From assembly GCA_965365465.1 (NCBI GenBank), contig CBDUBU010000189.1, forward strand, positions 1-7,804: a stretch of DNA of 7,804 nt. Reading direction: 5' to 3'. Origin of the DNA: CBDUBU01 sp965365465 (lineage in GTDB: Bacteria; Bacteroidota; Rhodothermia; Rhodothermales; DASSAV01). A program made the position numbers and the translations under genes. The notes below the pieces were generated by a model. The model saw only the letters and a program-made list of their open reading frames with translations. It made no database searches and was not told the origin of the DNA. Shown here piece by piece: positions 6,403-7,804 of the stretch. The first letter of the stretch is position 1. Every line of letters begins with the position of its first letter.

Positions 6403-7077
6403 CTACTGCACGATCCTGAAGTTGAACATCGGCGTCTGCAACGTTCCGAAGAGGCGCACCCAGAGCGGCAGGATCATCTCCGTGCCCCGCGCCGTGGTGA
6501 TGTCCCCCAGGTCGATCACGTGCTTCCAGCCGAACCAGGCCTTCAGGTATCCGATGACCTGCGCTTTCGCCCCGGCCTCGTTGCCGCTGACGAAGGCGTG
6601 ATGATCGCCCCGGGCGAGCCGGCCCGGATCGACCATCAGGTAGGCGGTCATCGTGTTGAGCGTCTTTACCACCTTTGCCTCCGGGAAGGCCCGCTGGATC
6701 TGCTCGCCCAGCGAGTCGGTGTTGCAGACCGTGAGCGAGGGCGGCATTCCCCGCGAAAAGTCGAGCGGGTTGGCAAGGTCGATCAGGATCTTGCCGTTCA
6801 GATGCTTTTCGCCGGCCAGCCGGAGGGCCTCGATGGAGCCGGCCCCGGCGGCGGCGTTGATGACGACCTCGCCATGCGCGGCGGCGTCTGCGAAGGAGGC
6901 TACGCGCCCCCGACCGCCGGTTGCTTCGAGCCACTGGCCGAGCGTCTCGCCCATGCCGCGCTTCTCATCCAGGTTCTCCGGCGTGCGCGTGCCGATCACC
7001 ACGTCGTGGCCGCCTTCGATGAGTCCTTTGCCGACCACTTGGCCGACCATGGCGGAGCCGATGATGCCGATCTTCAT
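6403..7077 (-). CDS. NADPH-dependent F420 reductase-like / NAD(P)-binding oxidoreductase
   Basis: A 224-residue cytosolic Rossmann protein of normal length for the F420H2:NADP+ oxidoreductase-like family. The N-terminus MKIGIIGSAMVGQVVGKGL is the dinucleotide-binding beta-alpha-beta unit. It keeps Gly7 and Gly12, but Ala9 stands where many relatives have Gly (GSGxVG). GTRTPE (29-34) after the second strand has an Arg suited to the 2'-phosphate of NADP. VVINAAAG (71-78), KILIDLANPLDF (96-107) and KVVKTLNTM (135-143) are the further conserved strands. F420 use is known for archaeal and actinobacterial members; in many bacteria such proteins use flavins or quinones or are uncharacterised, so a general 'NADPH-dependent reductase' is safest. 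ATG 7077 is chosen because the first strand begins at once. Its Shine-Dalgarno is weak. It is monocistronic under the promoter listed next and convergent with the chemoreceptor. Confidence 0.88.
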   Translation of the reverse strand: MKIGIIGSAMVGQVVGKGLIEGGHDVVIGTRTPENLDEKRGMGETLGQWLEATGGRGRVASFADAAAHGEVVINAAAGAGSIEALRLAGEKHLNGKILIDLANPLDFSRGMPPSLTVCNTDSLGEQIQRAFPEAKVVKTLNTMTAYLMVDPGRLARGDHHAFVSGNEAGAKAQVIGYLKAWFGWKHVIDLGDITTARGTEMILPLWVRLFGTLQTPMFNFRIVQ

Positions 7078-7136
7078 AAGGATGCCCCAGGGGTTCGTGG
7101 AAAGAAGGAGGCGCGCAGGTCTGCCTCACAAACGCA

Positions 7137-7160
7137 AGTATACATACAGGTCTGTATACT
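7137..7160. promoter_or_regulatory. Probable repressor operator (TetR-type dyad) inside the promoter
   Basis: Two dyads with slightly different centres overlap. The outer one is AGTATAC (7137-7143) with GTATACT (7154-7160), 10 bases apart. The inner one is ATACAG (7144-7149), GT, CTGTAT (7152-7157). The inner ACAG-GT-CTGT core resembles sites bound by TetR-family repressors of stress and detoxification reductases (compare the recalled NemR-like TAGACC...GGTCTA). Lying between -35 and -10, a bound dimer would block RNA polymerase. No regulator gene is visible, so the assignment to TetR is inferred from the site shape. Confidence 0.65.
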
Positions 7161-7165
7161 GTCAA
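7137..7165 (-). promoter_or_regulatory. Consensus sigma70 promoter of the reductase gene
   Basis: On the minus strand TTGACA (7165-7160), a 17-base spacer and TATACT (7142-7137) form a nearly perfect sigma70-type promoter, 6/6 at -35 and 5/6 at -10. Transcription would start near 7130, leaving a leader of about 53 bases before the ATG at 7077. Promoters this strong are usually held in check by a repressor, in line with the dyad in the spacer. Confidence 0.85.
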
Positions 7166-7174
7166 GAACCGGAT

Positions 7175-7204
7175 AAAAAAGGCGCCGCCGGGGGCGCCGG
7201 TTTT
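7175..7204 (-). terminator. Rho-independent terminator-like hairpin between divergent genes
   Basis: The self-complementary GGCGCC occurs at 7181-7186 and 7193-7198 with a 6-base loop. On the minus strand the stem is followed directly by six T (7180-7175). On the plus strand it is followed by GG and four T (7199-7204). It would therefore work best leftwards and weakly rightwards. It lies 10 bases upstream of the reductase -35 and 63 bases before the sulfatase ATG, so it is at the 3' end of neither gene. Confidence 0.75.
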
Positions 7205-7267
7205 GGCTTCTGCTTTCTGTTGTCTTACTCTGTAGCACGCTGAACGCAAACCCGACGAGGTCAGGCC

Positions 7268-7804
7268 ATGGATAAGATCTTCAGGTTCGGTTGCCTGCTG
7301 CTGTTGACTGCAGCGGCGCTCGGATTCGCCCTGCCGGTCGCCGCTTTCGGGCAGCCGGCTCCGCCCCGGAATGTGGTGTTCATCCTCAGCGACGACCACC
7401 GTTACGACCACATGGGCTTCCACGAAAAAGCCCCTGCCTGGCTGGAAACCCCGGCAATGGACCGCATGGCCCGCGAAGGCGCGCATCTCAGGAACGCCTT
7501 CGTGACCACCTCCCTCTGCTCGCCGAGCCGCGCTTCCATCCTCACCGGGCAGTACGCGCACAACCACCGCGTGATCGACAACGCCAGCCCCATTCCGGAA
7601 GGGACGCTCTTTTTCCCGGAGTTCCTGCAGCGCAACGGCTACAAGACCGCCTTTTTCGGCAAATGGCACATGGGCGAGGTCGACGATGCCCCGATGCCCG
7701 GCTTCGACAGGTGGGTCAGCTTCCGGGGGCAGGGCGCCTACTACGACCCCCTGCTGAACATCGACGGCGAGCGGGTTCAGCAGCAGGGCTATACCACCGA
7801 TATC
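7268..7804 (+). CDS. Secreted formylglycine-type (S1) sulfatase, N-terminal part
   Basis: 179 codons are visible and the frame is open at the window end; whole enzymes are usually about 450-600 residues. The start is ATG 7268, with GAGG at 7257-7260 seven bases upstream. Residues 1-28 form a Sec signal peptide (hydrophobic core about 8-27, probable cut before Gln29), so it acts in the periplasm or outside. RNVVFILSDDHRYDHMG (34-50) carries the metal-binding Asp-Asp pair. CSPSR (84-88) followed by ASILTGQYAHNH is the C-x-P-x-R sulfatase signature, whose Cys84 is oxidised to formylglycine, the catalytic nucleophile. GKWHMG (131-136) supplies the active-site Lys and His. The enzyme hydrolyses sulfate esters, probably of polysaccharides or small aryl/alkyl sulfates; the subfamily cannot be told from this fragment. 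A formylglycine-generating or anSME enzyme is required elsewhere. It is divergent from the reductase gene. Confidence 0.93.
   Translation, partial: MDKIFRFGCLLLLTAAALGFALPVAAFGQPAPPRNVVFILSDDHRYDHMGFHEKAPAWLETPAMDRMAREGAHLRNAFVTTSLCSPSRASILTGQYAHNHRVIDNASPIPEGTLFFPEFLQRNGYKTAFFGKWHMGEVDDAPMPGFDRWVSFRGQGAYYDPLLNIDGERVQQQGYTTDI

Noticed and set aside
6344..6409. Nested complementary segments (TCTGAA/TTCAGA, CTGCG/CGCAG) in the convergent junction of chemoreceptor and reductase
   Set aside because: Short pairs split by large internal loops and no T-run on either side, so not supported as a terminator.
7203..7231. TTGGCT-17-TACTCT as a sulfatase promoter on +
   Set aside because: Only 4/6 and 3/6 matches to consensus; the position is plausible but the match is no better than chance.
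1..7804. CRISPR array, tRNA/rRNA genes, insertion sequences, phage or defence genes
   Set aside because: No regularly spaced identical repeats apart from the coding TPR units, no transposase-like frame with terminal inverted repeats, and no RNA-gene pattern seen on reading both strands.

Overview
The window is typical Gram-negative bacterial DNA. It has outer-membrane and periplasmic proteins with Sec signal peptides, dense coding and, over most of its length, high GC. The phylum cannot be fixed from this sequence. Signal peptides that cleave just before Gln, 42-residue kinesin-light-chain-type TPR repeats and an intergenic element of the 'GTCATCCTGAGCG' type occur in several GC-rich environmental lineages, such as Rhodothermota, Acidobacteriota and relatives. 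One near-perfect sigma70 promoter (TTGACA, 17 bp, TATACT) argues against a classical Bacteroidota promoter type.

Layout from left to right: (1) the 3' end of a TPR-repeat protein on + (2-871). (2) Convergent to it on -, a complete DASS/SLC13-family sodium:anion symporter (893-2422). (3) A 433-base non-coding stretch (2423-2855) holding a short GTCAT...ATGAC interspersed element, plus a 10-bp inverted repeat overlapped by two direct repeats 22 bp apart. (4) A tight three-gene + strand cluster (2856-6352): an outer-membrane beta-barrel, a 140-residue single-domain PstS-like periplasmic protein, and a methyl-accepting chemotaxis protein with a periplasmic sensor domain and two HAMP-like segments. 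(5) Convergent on -, an NADPH-dependent F420 reductase-like Rossmann protein (6403-7077). (6) A compact control region (7137-7204) with a consensus sigma70 promoter, an operator-like dyad in its spacer, and a rho-independent hairpin. (7) On +, the first 179 codons of a secreted formylglycine-type sulfatase, cut by the window end.

The most interesting unit is the outer membrane - periplasm - inner membrane receptor cluster. Its gene order suggests one sensory pathway: entry of a small ligand through the barrel, capture by the small binding protein, and signalling through the chemoreceptor. It looks less GC-rich than its flanks, so it may have been acquired as a module. The second most interesting item is the reductase promoter, where the predicted repressor site lies almost entirely inside the -35/-10 spacer.
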